A stretch of 64,000 bases of DNA. Source: Luscinia megarhynchos. Its lineage: Eukaryota; Chordata; Aves; Passeriformes; Turdidae. The stretch is from positions 36,893,889 to 36,957,888 of the forward strand of contig CM067592.1 of assembly GCA_034336665.1 (NCBI GenBank), read 5' to 3'. The notes under the pieces are model-generated. The model worked only from the letters and a program-made list of their open reading frames with translations, was not told the origin of the DNA and searched no databases. Shown here in pieces: positions 35,401-47,630 of this stretch (its first letter is position 1; each line of letters starts with the position of its first letter). The position numbers and the translations under genes are program-made.

Positions 35401-38400
35401 AGGCTTGGTTGTCTCTCAGACAGAGTCTAACCTTGGTTATTTTCACATTTCCTCTACCCAAGTACATAAGGCCACCCGTCTGTCTTTCTGTCTGATCCCC
35501 CTGCTCACAGGCAAGTCTGCTGGGATGCCAGCCTCCTTTGCTGCCAACCCTAGCTTTGGCAACATTTTCAACACTGTGTACCTGGTCATGTACTCATCTA
35601 AAAGCGCTCTGTAAACTGGCAGCTTCCCTGCTGCTTAAGTGCTCGTGGCCTCATCAGCCTGCTCTGATTTATGGATGTGTGTAATTAATTCAGAGCAAAA
35701 AGGTCCCACAAGCCTTTCACGGAGCCACGTTTATCAAGCCCATCAAAAGTTTTGGCTCTCTGACTCTTGTCAGAACTATGTATTCTTTATTCCTGTGCCT
35801 GATTTAGTTATTGAAATCCCAGTTTATAGCATTTTCCTATTAAATATGTAGTTTCCCAAAGGCCAGTTGAAACATCTAAGCACTTGGAATGAAAAACTGT
35901 TGGACTTTTGGCAAATATTTGGTATCCACTTTACAGTGGTAGAAATTACTCTGGGTCATTATTGTTGTTGGAAGCAGTCTTTCCAGCCTGAAGAGATGTT
36001 GTTTTATTAGAGGGATATGGTCAGAAAGTGACATTATCTTCATTTTTACCACTGCTTAATTTGCAAAAGTTCCTGATGACACATTGCCCATAGACCCATT
36101 CGGGGAGATGGGAAACATTGCCTAATACCTGGTGCACAGGGCAAAGAGGTTCCAGGACCTTCTCCCCATCATCACATCTGTGCTTCCTCCTGTGAGTGTT
36201 TCAGGCACACAGTCTTTGACTGGTTTGGCTTCTGATTAAATGAGGTCAAGAACAGACCTCTTACACTTCACAATTCAACTGAAAGGGTTTATATTTATAA
36301 AGTGGTTTGAACATGAATGCACCAAGTAAGAAAAAATATAGCCAGTCCTGCTTTATTTGTAAAGTCCAAAATGTGGTTTCCTGTGATTTAACACCAATGT
36401 TTATGAGTGAACTGTTACGTGGGGGAATCGTTTGGCCTATAAGCAAACAGTAACATTTTCACTAATGGCAGCAGGAAAATAAGAGTATAAAAACCATTCA
36501 GTGCCTGTGGGAGGAGGGTGCTGAGCTATCTAGACAGCAAAACTTAGGTGCTGCTTTACCATCCAGTTCTGTCCACTTCGCCTGGATGACAGAATTGGAA
36601 TTTATGTTGGTTTTTGCCCTTTCCGGCAATATCCCTACAACGATTTTGAAATTCGGATCAGACACTGCAGTCTATGGATTCCCCCTGACTTAAAGATGAT
36701 GGGTAGTGACCATCAGAAGCATGGCCATGGGATAAAGCACAGAGAAAAAACAGATTTTGAGAAATCCTGCACGTTAACAGTGGAACATGTAGTTTTTCAA
36801 TTTGGGACCCATGGAGAGAGAGAAATCTGTATTTCCCATGAAAAGAGAAGGCAATGCCCCGTGATCTCAGCAGATTTTCACTGCAGCCAACTTTGAATGT
36901 CCAGGCTTAGGTCAGATGAGGGTTTAAGACTTCCTCTGATGTCACTGGTTCCAGAGGCTTGCTGAAGCCTTTGCAACTAAAGATGAGCTAGTAGAGGAGG
37001 AGTTCCTGCTGGGAAAGCTGGCAGGCAGATGTTAGCTCAGTATTTCTAGAGTCATGGGTACCTGGGTCCAGCTCAGGTTGCAGGAGTTGGAGGCAGCAGT
37101 GGGATAGGTGAGAGGGAGCTTGTAGTCCTTGTAGTCCTAACTGGACTCATCCCTTTGTAGTTCTAAATTAGAACTGGTTTGTCCCTCCCTAACACTGTAG
37201 AAGTGCTTGTATATTAGCAAGGAGATGGAAATATTCACAAGGTGAATTCTTTTCCATCTTTCCAAGCAATATAGAATGGACTATTATGGAATTTCTGTTC
37301 CTACAGAGGTTAGAGCAAATTAATACCAATTCCTTTAAAAAGCATAGTATATGCTGCTTGCATATTACTCAGCAGGGGTTTGCAGACCTCATGACATGGT
37401 GAGGTTAGGCTCTCTTTCAGCTTTCAGACAGTTTTTTTCAGGGCTACCTTTGCAAGACAAAGGGTACCTCTATGATTATTGCCAAGACCTGGGTAAGCAA
37501 TGTGTAATATCAGGAGGTATTGACCAGTCACATTAGTGAGAGGAGGAGGCTTGAGGAAGCTGCCTGGGAAGGGTCAGCAGGAAATGAGAAGATGCAAGTA
37601 CGTCAGCATCAAACATTCATTTCCACCTTCTTTCTTTCCAACAGCATTTGCTCATCTCAAGAGAATGTGTGAGAGATGTTCTGGAGACCAGCTGACTCCA
37701 GGAGCTTTTGAACAGAAGTGAGGCATCTCCCTAAGTTCCGTGCTGACAGGATTCAAATTCCCTTGTCAGATGGGATGAAGTCATCCCAAATGGATGCTCA
37801 CAAAAGCATCTTCCTCAGGGATTCAGGCTAAAATAGATTCAGACTTATCTTAGACTTTAAAATTAATTGTAAAGCAGGTTCTTTAAGATATTCAGCATAC
37901 AGAATGATAAGGAAATGGTTTTACAGTTCTCCAAACTTGCCAGTGTTAAAATTCATTGAAAACTTTCAGCTGGTGTGACATTGTAATTAACATGGTTGAG
38001 GGCCCCCTAGTTCTCTCCCTGCATGCTTAACTCTTCAATACTTTAGTAAGAGAAAATGTCACTATAATTTTTTTGGTCTTAAGGATAGAAACTAAATAAT
38101 GTTCAAAGCATCAGACACTGATGTAGGCTTTACTAAATAAGCAATTTAAAAAAGGTATCTGCCACATTTATATGTTGAAAAAAAAAAAAAACATATAGAA
38201 AGGCTAATGGTAAACTCAGTTTTGGGGACATTTTGTTGAACCAATTCTAGCTTCATATTCAAGTCCACCTCTAAGATTGTGAAAGAAATAATCTTTCTGC
38301 AATACATAGGTAAACCAATCTGCTATCCACATGCTCTGCTAATACTGGCAGCCAGCCAAGGCACAGATCAAATTAAACAGATTAGGCTGAAGAACGCATA

Positions 38401-38739
38401 AATGTAGAATTCAGGCAAATTACAAAAAATTGCCCTCATTCAAATATACCTCTTATTTGAAATCTAGATATAAACTGTCCTGAAATGTCAAAAATACATT
38501 TGAAAAATCTTCGTAGGCTTGAGCAGTTAGATATGTATCAAGAGGCAGCACAATATGAAGCCACTTCACTGGAACACAGGCTGGATGTTTTTAAAATGCA
38601 TCATATCGAAGCAAGCACTTGCTTTGCTTGCCTGGTCAGACTAACCAAATGATACAATTTCTTTCTAAATAAACAAGTGGGGCTCATAGGCTGCTAAGAC
38701 TTTTTTTCAAATACTCAGGCTCAGATCCGATCAGCTGCC
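29437..38739. other. Long gene-free interval
   Basis: No gene or recognisable repeat was found. Sections at about 34900-35280, 35400-35620 and 36530-36690 have balanced composition and a few retained CG dinucleotides, as conserved noncoding elements often do, but I can give no specific motif evidence. Short open frames here have no domain content. Confidence 0.5.
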
Positions 38740-39060
38740 TCTGAGCTCAAACAGACTGCCCTCTATGCTGGCTGGCAGGAAGGAGATTTTATCTCTTGTG
38801 TGCTTAGGCCCCCATAATTGCATCTCACTCCTGACTCCTTCAAAATAACGAGTGTATCCTCTCCACAGTTTGCAGAACACATGCAGAGGAAATAGCGGGG
38901 CTGCGAGTAACTGGCACAGAAATTCCAACCAGATGATGGAAAAAGCGGTTGTCAAACTGAGAACACTTGAGAGATTTTCTTCTTCCAAGAGGACTGTATA
39001 TAATCCAGTAAATAGTCGCCCCTGGAATTGATTGACCCTATCTTAAGCAAGCTGTTACTT
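38740..39060. promoter_or_regulatory. Candidate conserved noncoding element
   Basis: In an otherwise CpG-poor neighbourhood this stretch keeps at least five CG dinucleotides (around 38850, 38897, 38904, 38944 and 39017) and shows no repeat signature. Retained CpG in a desert can mark a constrained enhancer. Evidence is compositional only. Confidence 0.25.
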
Positions 39061-40084
39061 ATTATTCCAGTACCATTTTGCCAAACACTCTTTTAACGTA
39101 CACAGGAAGATTCCAGGGTATAATATTCCCCCTTTATTGGCAGGCATATAAAGTATGCTTGGAAAAAAAAGAGGGATGAAGAGGCCCAAAAACAATAAAT
39201 GATGCTTTGGAGGGGTGAAAGAAGCTCGTAAAACAGGGTTATTTCTCCAAGATTCTTACATTAAAACAAGGTGATTAAAATAATTCCAGAAAACTAATGC
39301 TTACTTTGCTGAGATTTTCCTTGAAATGATGATGTTTTTCCCTCACTTGTCCTTGAAGCCCTCGAGCATTTACTTCAGCTCCTTCAGAAGCAGCCTGCAT
39401 TACTCAGTACTGGAACAAGGTATTTTCAGGCCAGATTTTCAGGTGAAGCATCAGTGAGTCATTAAGAACTAGGAACAGCTCATGGTGTTAGTGTTTCCTC
39501 ATCTCTGGAGCCTTTCCTGCTTCATTAACACACCCCCTTTCAAAAATAACATCTATTTACTAACAGTAATTCACCAAATACCTCTGACAGGCCAAGTAAA
39601 ATGGTTTTCCGCGTTGCTAAGATAAAAATATAGAGTCAAACCTGCAGACTGCATAAATAAATAAATCTGCCTGTTTTTAGGCTCAGAAGATAGCTCTAAC
39701 ATACACCAGCTGTGGACTGAACTACTATCCAAGTTCAAAGAAAATTTCCATAGCAAAGATACTCATGAACAGAGTCTGCTGTGAAGTAAGAGAATTGGTA
39801 TAGTTTCACCCTGAAATCTGTGCTCAGGCTGTTCCACATGTGCCCAAGGTGCCTGGTCTGCAGTAAGGCACTCTCTTGGTTCACCTAAGTTTGGGGTTAC
39901 TGCCACCAGCACCTGTGTCCTTGGTCTCCTCACCATAGCGGCTTTTAAAATGGTGTGTCATAGGCAATTCTACCCTTTCTAACTAGAATCACTTCAAGAG
40001 TGGAGAAAACTCCCAAGAAACAAAGTAACTTCATTTAGAGTAAAAAAAAAGATTGGGAAAAAAAAAAATCAGGGAAGGGATTTC
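39061..40084. other. Noncoding interval, nothing recognised
   Basis: AT-rich sequence with a few A-runs near 40040-40070. I see no gene, RNA or mobile element. Confidence 0.5.
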
Positions 40085-40445
40085 TGTAGCGGGACCTTGA
40101 AGGGTCATCTAGTCTCAATGCACCACTCTGTAACTGCAGCCAGATTCTTGTTCAACCTTTTTTTTTCCAGAAACCTGCAATAATGGTATTTCCAGATACC
40201 CTAGCACATACTATTGCTGTGCTTTATGATCTTACTGCTAGAAATAAGTCTCTCCAAACTACTTAATACACCCTTGGTATAACTTAGGCTCAGTGGACAT
40301 AGAAAAAAAATTATAGTTTCCTTTTACATATTTTAAGAATACAATAACCACTGTAGTCAGCTCTTCTTTAGACAACCCCTTGCTCCACTCTTCCTTTGCA
40401 GTCAGTACTTTCTAGGCTGTTGATCATTTTGCCTCAGCCTCTCTC
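40085..40445 (-). mobile_element. Ancient CR1-type LINE fragment (minus orientation)
   Basis: The plus strand starts with GGGACCTTGAAGGGTCATCTAG, the reverse complement of a CR1 3' end. It continues with landmarks in the right order: 'TTTCCAGATACCCTAGC', a GTTAGAAATAAG-like section, an 'AACAACCCC'-like section near 40370 and 'TTGATCATTTTGCCTC' near 40420. The copy is far more diverged than the one at 9313-10890, suggesting an older CR1 family. Family assignment is approximate. Confidence 0.6.
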
Positions 40446-41085
40446 TCAGCAACCTCCACCATGCATGGGCAGCAAAATCCCCTCTTCAGAGCTTCATGTC
40501 TGTACTGACACACCTCCCCTGTCACCATCTTTTTTTCTGCTCTACGTCTCTTCCACCATGTCTTTGCACAGCTGCCTCCTTGTAACTCAGAAAATGGTGG
40601 AGCTGCATTAGCCCATCATAAAACACATCTTCATACGTCCTGCTCCTCATTGAAGCTATTAAGCTTGCTGACCTCTGTAGTGAAAATTGTATGGGACTCT
40701 TCCCTGCGCATCGCTTGCCTGGTGACCTTACTGTGCCTGCAGACCTTGTGCTCCTTCTTCATGCTCCTGCTACCAATGTCACATTCTGTCAGCTTGGATT
40801 GTTGAAATACATGAAAAGTTCATGTTGGTCTCAGGTTGCCTCTCCTTTGACATCTTCATTACAAATCCACTTGCCCTAACAGGGTTAGTAACTTGTTTTT
40901 CAGCTTACTTTCATCTTTGAGCATCTTTGTGGGATGATTCTGCACTAACATTAGGCAATCCTCTGTCCTGTTTTATCTGACTGCAGTTTCTTCTTTGAGC
41001 TGAGACGATTCAGGTAACCAATTCTCAGATTTTTTCTACTTTTAATCTTGGAGAAAACTGTTTCCTGAATTCCTGAATTCCAGAT
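40446..41085. other. Noncoding interval before the LTR
   Basis: C- and T-rich sequence that may include further decayed CR1 on its left side. Nothing else is recognised. A short direct repeat (CCTGAATT twice) lies just before the LTR insertion point. Confidence 0.4.
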
Positions 41086-41090
41086 GTGTC
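41086..41090 (+). repeat. Left target-site duplication of the LTR (GTGTC)
   Basis: GTGTC directly precedes the LTR start and recurs directly after its end at 42334-42338. Confidence 0.6.
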
Positions 41091-42333
41091 TGTCACGGTG
41101 TGACTTGGGTTTTGCCAACTCTAATATATTTAATTTCTTTTTAGGTAGGATTTAGGAGCATAGACAAGGCAAGCTTAAAACTTAAAAGGGTACAAGAAGA
41201 AATTTATAAATAACACAAAAAGAATTCAGAATAAGATTCCTAGATTATTCCCTCCTCCCTTCATTCCACATTTCTTAACAACATCATACAGAAAACACTT
41301 CAGTCAGTTATCCACCAAATAATTATTTCAGTTCACTTAAGAGAGAATTTGATTTAGGCTTAGGGGGTGTCTTCACCTTCACAATCTACATCCACCCGGG
41401 AAATACTGCAGATTATGACTCTCCTCCCATCTGCACAGTCCTTCCAGAGCTGTGCTATGGGTTATGTTACACGCTTGGGGCAGCACTCTTAAAGGCAGGC
41501 TACTGAAAAAACCCAAAATTCTCTTCATCTCCTTCTCTTTCAAATGTCTCTGTTCATATTCCAGTCCCAATACAGAGAACTCAATTTCCCCGAGGCAAGA
41601 AGTCTTCTTCTCAAGCACCCTAAACCTCCCCAAGTATATTTCACAGTTTAAAGGAATTTTAGTGTAGTCACTGTCCCCTTATAGCCCCACAAAAAAAAGG
41701 TTTTCAGCTACTCATCAGTTGCATCTTTTCAATCTCTTCCCATCAGGAACTTTATCTTCATTCCGCAGACCTCTGTAGACTCCATGCTTTATTTTTTCTC
41801 ATTCAGGAGATCAAGAATCTAATCCAGGCATGAAAAGCGTTAAAATTACATCCAGAACGTGAAGAACAGGCCAGGCTGTTCCTGGAAAAACTCGGAGCCA
41901 CGTGCATCATCTTGAGCCTCTCTTCTCAAGGGGGGGGGAAGGGAGAGCCTTTGGCGGCTGCCCCATCCCCCTGCTCAGCCATGCCACGTGGAGAGTCGAG
42001 CCAAGCCGAGCCCCACAGGGCCAAGCCCCACTGAGCCGGGGCCGTGTGGGCCACCTGGGGCCATGCAGCTGGGCTGGGCCCCCTGCAGAGCCACCGCACC
42101 TCCAAAGGCCAGAAGCCAAAAGAGAGGTAGTTACCTTGATCCCAAGTGATTTGTGACCGTGAAATAACTTTTAATTGGTTTCTGGAGCTGTCCATCACCA
42201 AATCACCTCTCTGATTGGTTCCAGCAGCACACAGGGGAAGCCCCAGAGACAGGACAGCCCTCCCACTCCCCCGCCTCATGTTGCTTCCCTCAGGCAAACC
42301 CACCCCTCCCCCCTAGCACGTGGAAACAACACA
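41091..42333 (-). mobile_element. Solo LTR of an endogenous retrovirus (or short non-autonomous LTR element)
   Basis: The 1,243-base element begins TGTCACGG and ends AACAACACA on the plus strand, so both ends fit the TG...CA rule with a TGT/ACA terminal inverted repeat. It is flanked on both sides by GTGTC, a 5-bp target-site duplication of the size expected for retroviral integration. On the minus strand two CCAAT boxes lie at 42214-42218 and 42174-42178, near the presumed U3 end, and an AATAAA lies at 41788-41793, so minus orientation is likely. The right 400 bases are GC-rich and the rest AT-rich. No gag, pol or env remnant is visible. It is long for an LTR, so a compact LTR-derived element remains possible. 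Confidence 0.65.
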
Positions 42334-42338
42334 GTGTC
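42334..42338 (+). repeat. Right target-site duplication of the LTR (GTGTC)
   Basis: This is the exact copy of the five bases at 41086-41090, immediately after the terminal ACA of the element. Confidence 0.6.
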
Positions 42339-45300
42339 TTAGCATTCTTTACTTATAGTTTATATGAAAAAGAAAGGATAAAACTACTCTCAGATACAGC
42401 TGTGCTCTGATTAAGTCAGAGCTAAACAACTGTGAAACAGTTCAGAAGGTAGCATTATGAGGAGAGTGTTTCAATGTGTAGAGAGAAGGAAGTATCCTCA
42501 ATTCTTTCATTTTTCTCAAAACTTGCTTTGAAACAGTTTGGACTACAAAGAGAAAAAGCAACAGCTCCGTGGCTTGTTTAGTGGATTGGTAGTGCAACTT
42601 TCTGCACTCGGGCACTTTCAGTTCCACAGCCTATTCTGAAGAAGTATTAGGGAAAGGTATGCAAGAAGGGAATTCAATTTATATTGAATGATATGTTTCC
42701 ACAATATCTGACTTTTTCTGGAAGGCTCATTTTGCCAAGCTTGTTTGCTTTGACTTTTGAATATGAAAAGTTTGTTTTCAGTTCTCTGACCATTTCACTG
42801 ACAAAAGAGAGTTTTTCCATTGTTTTTAGATTTTGTTTGATTTTCTTCACTTTTCTTGCATAGTGTTGCTTTTTTCTTAATGGCTTTCTGTTAAAGCTCA
42901 GATTTTCATTCTCTTGATTTAACTAGCCAACTGCTTCTAGGAAAGAATGGATAATTGTTGTGAAAATCTGGGGACATTAGGCATGCTCTAACTTTTGGTG
43001 TACAGCCAAGTGGTTATTTGGCTTCTTGCCTTTGGACTGATTTTGTTTTAGTCTTCTGCCAACTTATATTTTATATTTACCAGGCAGGAGAAGGGTCACA
43101 AGCACTTTAAATAGGTGCAAAAGTTGGATCGAAGAACCTTCCATTGCAAGTACCAGAACAGCTACAGTACATTACTTCCCACCATAAATGCCTACACCTG
43201 AGAAGGAAGAAACCTCACCCCGTTTTGCAGGAGGAAACCTGTAACCTAGGACAAACAAATAAAATTTCTGATATCATGCAGGTCTTTACATAAGGAATGA
43301 GGTATAATTCATATGTCTGTGGTGCCAAAGCAGTATAATTTCTGTTTGAGATTGGGCAGGCCTGAATTCTTGTATCTCTCTCATAATCTAAGACAAATAT
43401 GTCCAATTGCACATTTTAGGTTTCCAAGGTACCCAGTTTTAGCTGTTACAGATGCAATGGAAATTCCTGTTTCCCAGCCTGACAAGGAAGGCAGTGTCTT
43501 GTCTGGAGCACCCGAAACACCATCAATACCCCGAAACCATGCCCAGGTTTCCTCAACAAGCACATTTTCCCCTGCATATAGATTACATTCACTTCTTAAA
43601 TAGAATCTTCCTCTTCTTGTCTTTTTCAAGTGGGCTTACTGCAAAAAGCTGTGTTTGTTTTTTTCTAATTCCAGTATTCAATTTCCATTTATTTCCCCCC
43701 CCCCATTTTTAATCTGTTCAGATCTGTATATTTTGAGTATATTTAGGTATGTATTCAATAGATATGGCCTTCAAACTACCTGGCTATCTCAAATGTTTCT
43801 GCCAATTTCCAAATGTTTTCCCCAAACATCTATATTTTGTTTACATTCTTTTCTTCCTCTCTATTTTTTTGCATTAATATTATGTTCAGCTGTCATTGAA
43901 TGTATTATCTGTGGATTAATGGTACAATACAGTGAGCACTATATTTGAATGAAAATATTTTCACCCTAGCATATCTTTTATCATTGAACTGTAAATATTT
44001 TTGAGATTGCTTACAGTATTCTTTCATATCACTCTTTTATCATTTGAGTTTTTGAAAATCAGGCTGTAAAACATTGACTGTCAGTTATTCTTGCCTGAAG
44101 CTGAATAATTCAGTTGGTGTTTTCCCATAGTGCTGACTCAGCTTTGCCCTTAGATAGCATGTCAAAAAGAAGAAGACAGGGTCATGTGCCCATATTGAGC
44201 CTAAAACAGTAGGAAAAATAGTAAGGATTATAAGGAAAAGAATGGGCTGTAATCTAGAAAATATGTCACTAAGGATAGGCATAGTACACCTATCTCTTAA
44301 TAGTCACCTTCACTTCTAGTTGCCCCACTTAAAAAGAATTTGCCCCTTTTGCAATGGCAAAAATGGTTGATGGATATACAAGACAAATTCTGCAACAAAA
44401 GAGAAAAAATTGCCTTGCATGAAGGGAAGGCATTGCAGGGAGAGATTTTTAAAAATTCAAATTAACAAAGAGGAATAAGATAAAATGCTTATACTTAGCA
44501 CCTTTACTGTGGAAAAAAATACATTTTCATGCAGGAGCTTTGAAATGAACTAAATTAAGTAAATTGTCTCTCCAATATACATTTATTAAACTTATTTCCA
44601 CAAGGTGACATAGAAGCCAAAGGTTTTCAGTGAGTTCAGAGACTGATATGACAGGTACGTGGAGGTTGCTGTCAGATGTAATGGAAATGTCTAGCTTTGG
44701 AACCATGGTTTCCTTTTACTCATTTTTCCATCAAAATTTTCCTCTTATCCCTGGTGGAAAACTTGCTTTAGTGGACTCAGCCCCCCATTTTCTTGATCGA
44801 TTCCCAGGTGACATTATTCTACATTGTAAAACCTAACAAAATTTACCCCAATATCATTCAGAACGGGAGAAAAATTCCACTCTGATATTGCTACCATATT
44901 TTCACTATTTTTTGTCCTTCCTTTTAAAAAAGTGTTGTGAGATCTTTATCATTCACCGTTATGCAGTTTGTGTATAAATTGTGCTGTCAATTTCATCAGC
45001 ATAAATCCAGACAAACTCTTTGAGCTCTACTGCTAGTGTTCCATGTAACACTGTGCAGCTAATTCAGCTACAAATATGTGATGTTTTCTGGAATTACATC
45101 CTTGCTTCAGTAATGAAAGGCTCAGAATGAGGCTGGTGATTTTTCAGCAGCAGTAAAAACCACATTGCCTTTCCTCAGTATTGTAAACCAGAAGAAAAAT
45201 TAAAAGCATTTTTCTGTAGCTCGATTTAGTTTTACAATTAGCTGGGAGAAAAATGTAATAGGAAGTTAATATTTGCTGGAGGTTTGCATCCTGGTTTTGC

Positions 45301-46939
45301 CAAAAGAAAAAATTCTTCTAGTTGTTTTTGAGTTCTCACTATTTTTCTAGTGAGATTTTTGATCTGTTTGCACATGCTGTTCACTGAAGAAGGCAGCCAT
45401 AAAATCTAATTTTTGTTCTTCATTTGTGCTAGGCGGGGTATACAAAGTACAGATAAGACTAGGTATCCAGCACAAGCGTCAAGTGTTAGGTACTGTACAA
45501 AGAGCAGTAGCATTTCTTTGGTCAAAAAGAATCAGAATATATTTCCTTAAGTACTTTAGAAGTCCTGAGTGTTCCATTTAATTATTATGGCTTTTGTTTG
45601 CATTTATAGCACTATTTACAAACCCTTCTATCTTGGTGTGTGTCATTTGATCTAAAGACAACTCTCACAATATGTATGAAAGGAAAATGTCTTTGTAACT
45701 ATGGTGGCAAAGTGAGAATGTTCTTGTTTTTATGTATTTAATGAGTATGAATATGAGAAGAATTATCACAATCTAATTTATAAACAGTAAGCATCCCCCA
45801 TAATTTATGTTGATAGCATTATATAGGACATGAGCAGCATTGCAGTGATGTAATTTCTTTCCCCACAAGTTATTGAAAACAATGGCCCACATAGTGCAGA
45901 AACTCTGATAATATTATTTTCATTTTTCTCTTTTTCTCACTCTAATATGGAGGGTCACTCAATAATAAGCTCCACAGGTTTCTCCTGCTTTGACCCAGTT
46001 TCCTCGTCGTAGGGCAGGTTGATATGGCTCTTTCTGACAGATAAAGTAATTGCTCCTTCCCTTAGAGAGTTGGAGATGGAGTTTTTCATCAAACACAGTT
46101 AAATTATAGTGGCATACTACCTTCAACAGCTCAGTGAAACTGAACCTGCTAGAGAGTTTGGCAGTGGTTGGAGCACTCCCAGGGTACAGAGGCACCATCA
46201 CCACTGATGCTTTCCTCTTTGTCCCTTTCACTCAGGAATTTAATAGAACGATGATCAGGCATTTTTAAAAATGTTCAGCCACCTTTAGGGTGATAATTTT
46301 TTGGAAGATCACTACACATGAGGTACTTATTCAGGGGAGGAAACCTGCTCATATTCTCCAGTAAGCTGCTGCAGCCTTCCTATTTCCACAAAGGTTGCTA
46401 AGCCTCTCTCAAAATTATACAAATCAGTAACACTGATAACATTCTCAGGTTACCAGCTTTTATAACGTCCCCACCAGCCATCCACTGGCTTGCTGCAGCT
46501 TACTGATGCTGTCTCTTTCCATATTTGTCCTTTCCTGGATTCTTAGCCCGAGTATTGGCAGTTCCAGCAGTTTTATTACAACAGCTGTTATATTTGATGT
46601 GTTTTTGCTAAAAACCTCAGCTGCCGCAATCTAATGAGTCCATATAATCTCTGCTTTCACGTGTCAGGAAAAGAGCATTGGTATCCCTCATGCCTCCAGA
46701 AAAAACCATGGAAACAGAAAGCCAGTGAACCTGAAAAGCTCAGAAACCACAAGGTGACTAAAAAGGGACTTAAACAAACAAGCAAACAGACAAACATTAC
46801 TTTTAAAACAATAACATGGCAAGTTTTTTCCAGTCCTCCCCAATGGTATATTTGGAGCTTTGAGCAGATGCTGAGCACGACTCTCTGTAATTAAGCTAAT
46901 AATAACAAAAAAACAAACAAACAGAGATGGAATAAATCC
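42339..46939. other. AT-rich gene-free interval
   Basis: No gene or mobile element is recognised. Simple items are a C-run at about 43697-43705 and a CAAA-type run near 46908-46924. An X-box half-site, CCATGGAAAC, lies at 46706-46715. Confidence 0.5.
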
Positions 46940-47630
46940 CTGCCTCCCTTAGTGTACTGAACACTTTCTCCATCTGAGTCAGTGAGTAACATTGCAGAAA
47001 ATACTGCATAAACATAAACCGTGCAGTTATTATCTGACCTTCCTTTTCAGAAGAGTGGAGGAAAATGGCTGCATTACCTGCTGTTATTTACAAATTGCTG
47101 CATAGCCAGTCAAATGAAAAATAAGATTTAAAGAACCGCACAGAGATGTCTAAGGATTTAGAAAGCAAGAAACTACATGCCAAAGATCAAAAGGTCTGGC
47201 AACCCTTGCACCTAATATTAAACATATTTTGATTAATTTTTCATCCGTTACTTTCACTTGTTTAAATGGCAATGCTGCTGACATTAAAAAACTCTAGCAT
47301 AACAGCTTAATTTTTCAAGAGAGGCTAACTTCAAAAGACTTGCTGGGAGATGATGAAAGGATGCAGCAAATTCACAGAGAGTCAGCTTCCAAATTCATCA
47401 TTCAAATAAAATAATAACTGGCTGTGCAGTTCTCTTTTGAGCATGAATCACTACGCCCAAGTGCTGCACATTTATCCCAGACAGAGAGGTAGTGCTGTAA
47501 GGGGCCCCTTCGTGGCTCTGCAGGTCTTGCACGAGGTAATGAAAGAGCTCCCAGCAGCATCTGGTATCAGTTTCTCCTTTGCTGTGGCAAACTGCTGGTG
47601 TTATAATCAACTCTCCATGCCATTAGGTTT
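46940..47630. promoter_or_regulatory. Candidate conserved noncoding element
   Basis: This is a long repeat-free stretch of balanced composition with dense TAAT/ATTA and AATAAA-rich motifs and some retained CG dinucleotides (around 47022, 47136, 47453, 47511 and 47531). It looks like a developmental enhancer, but the evidence is by eye only. Confidence 0.3.
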
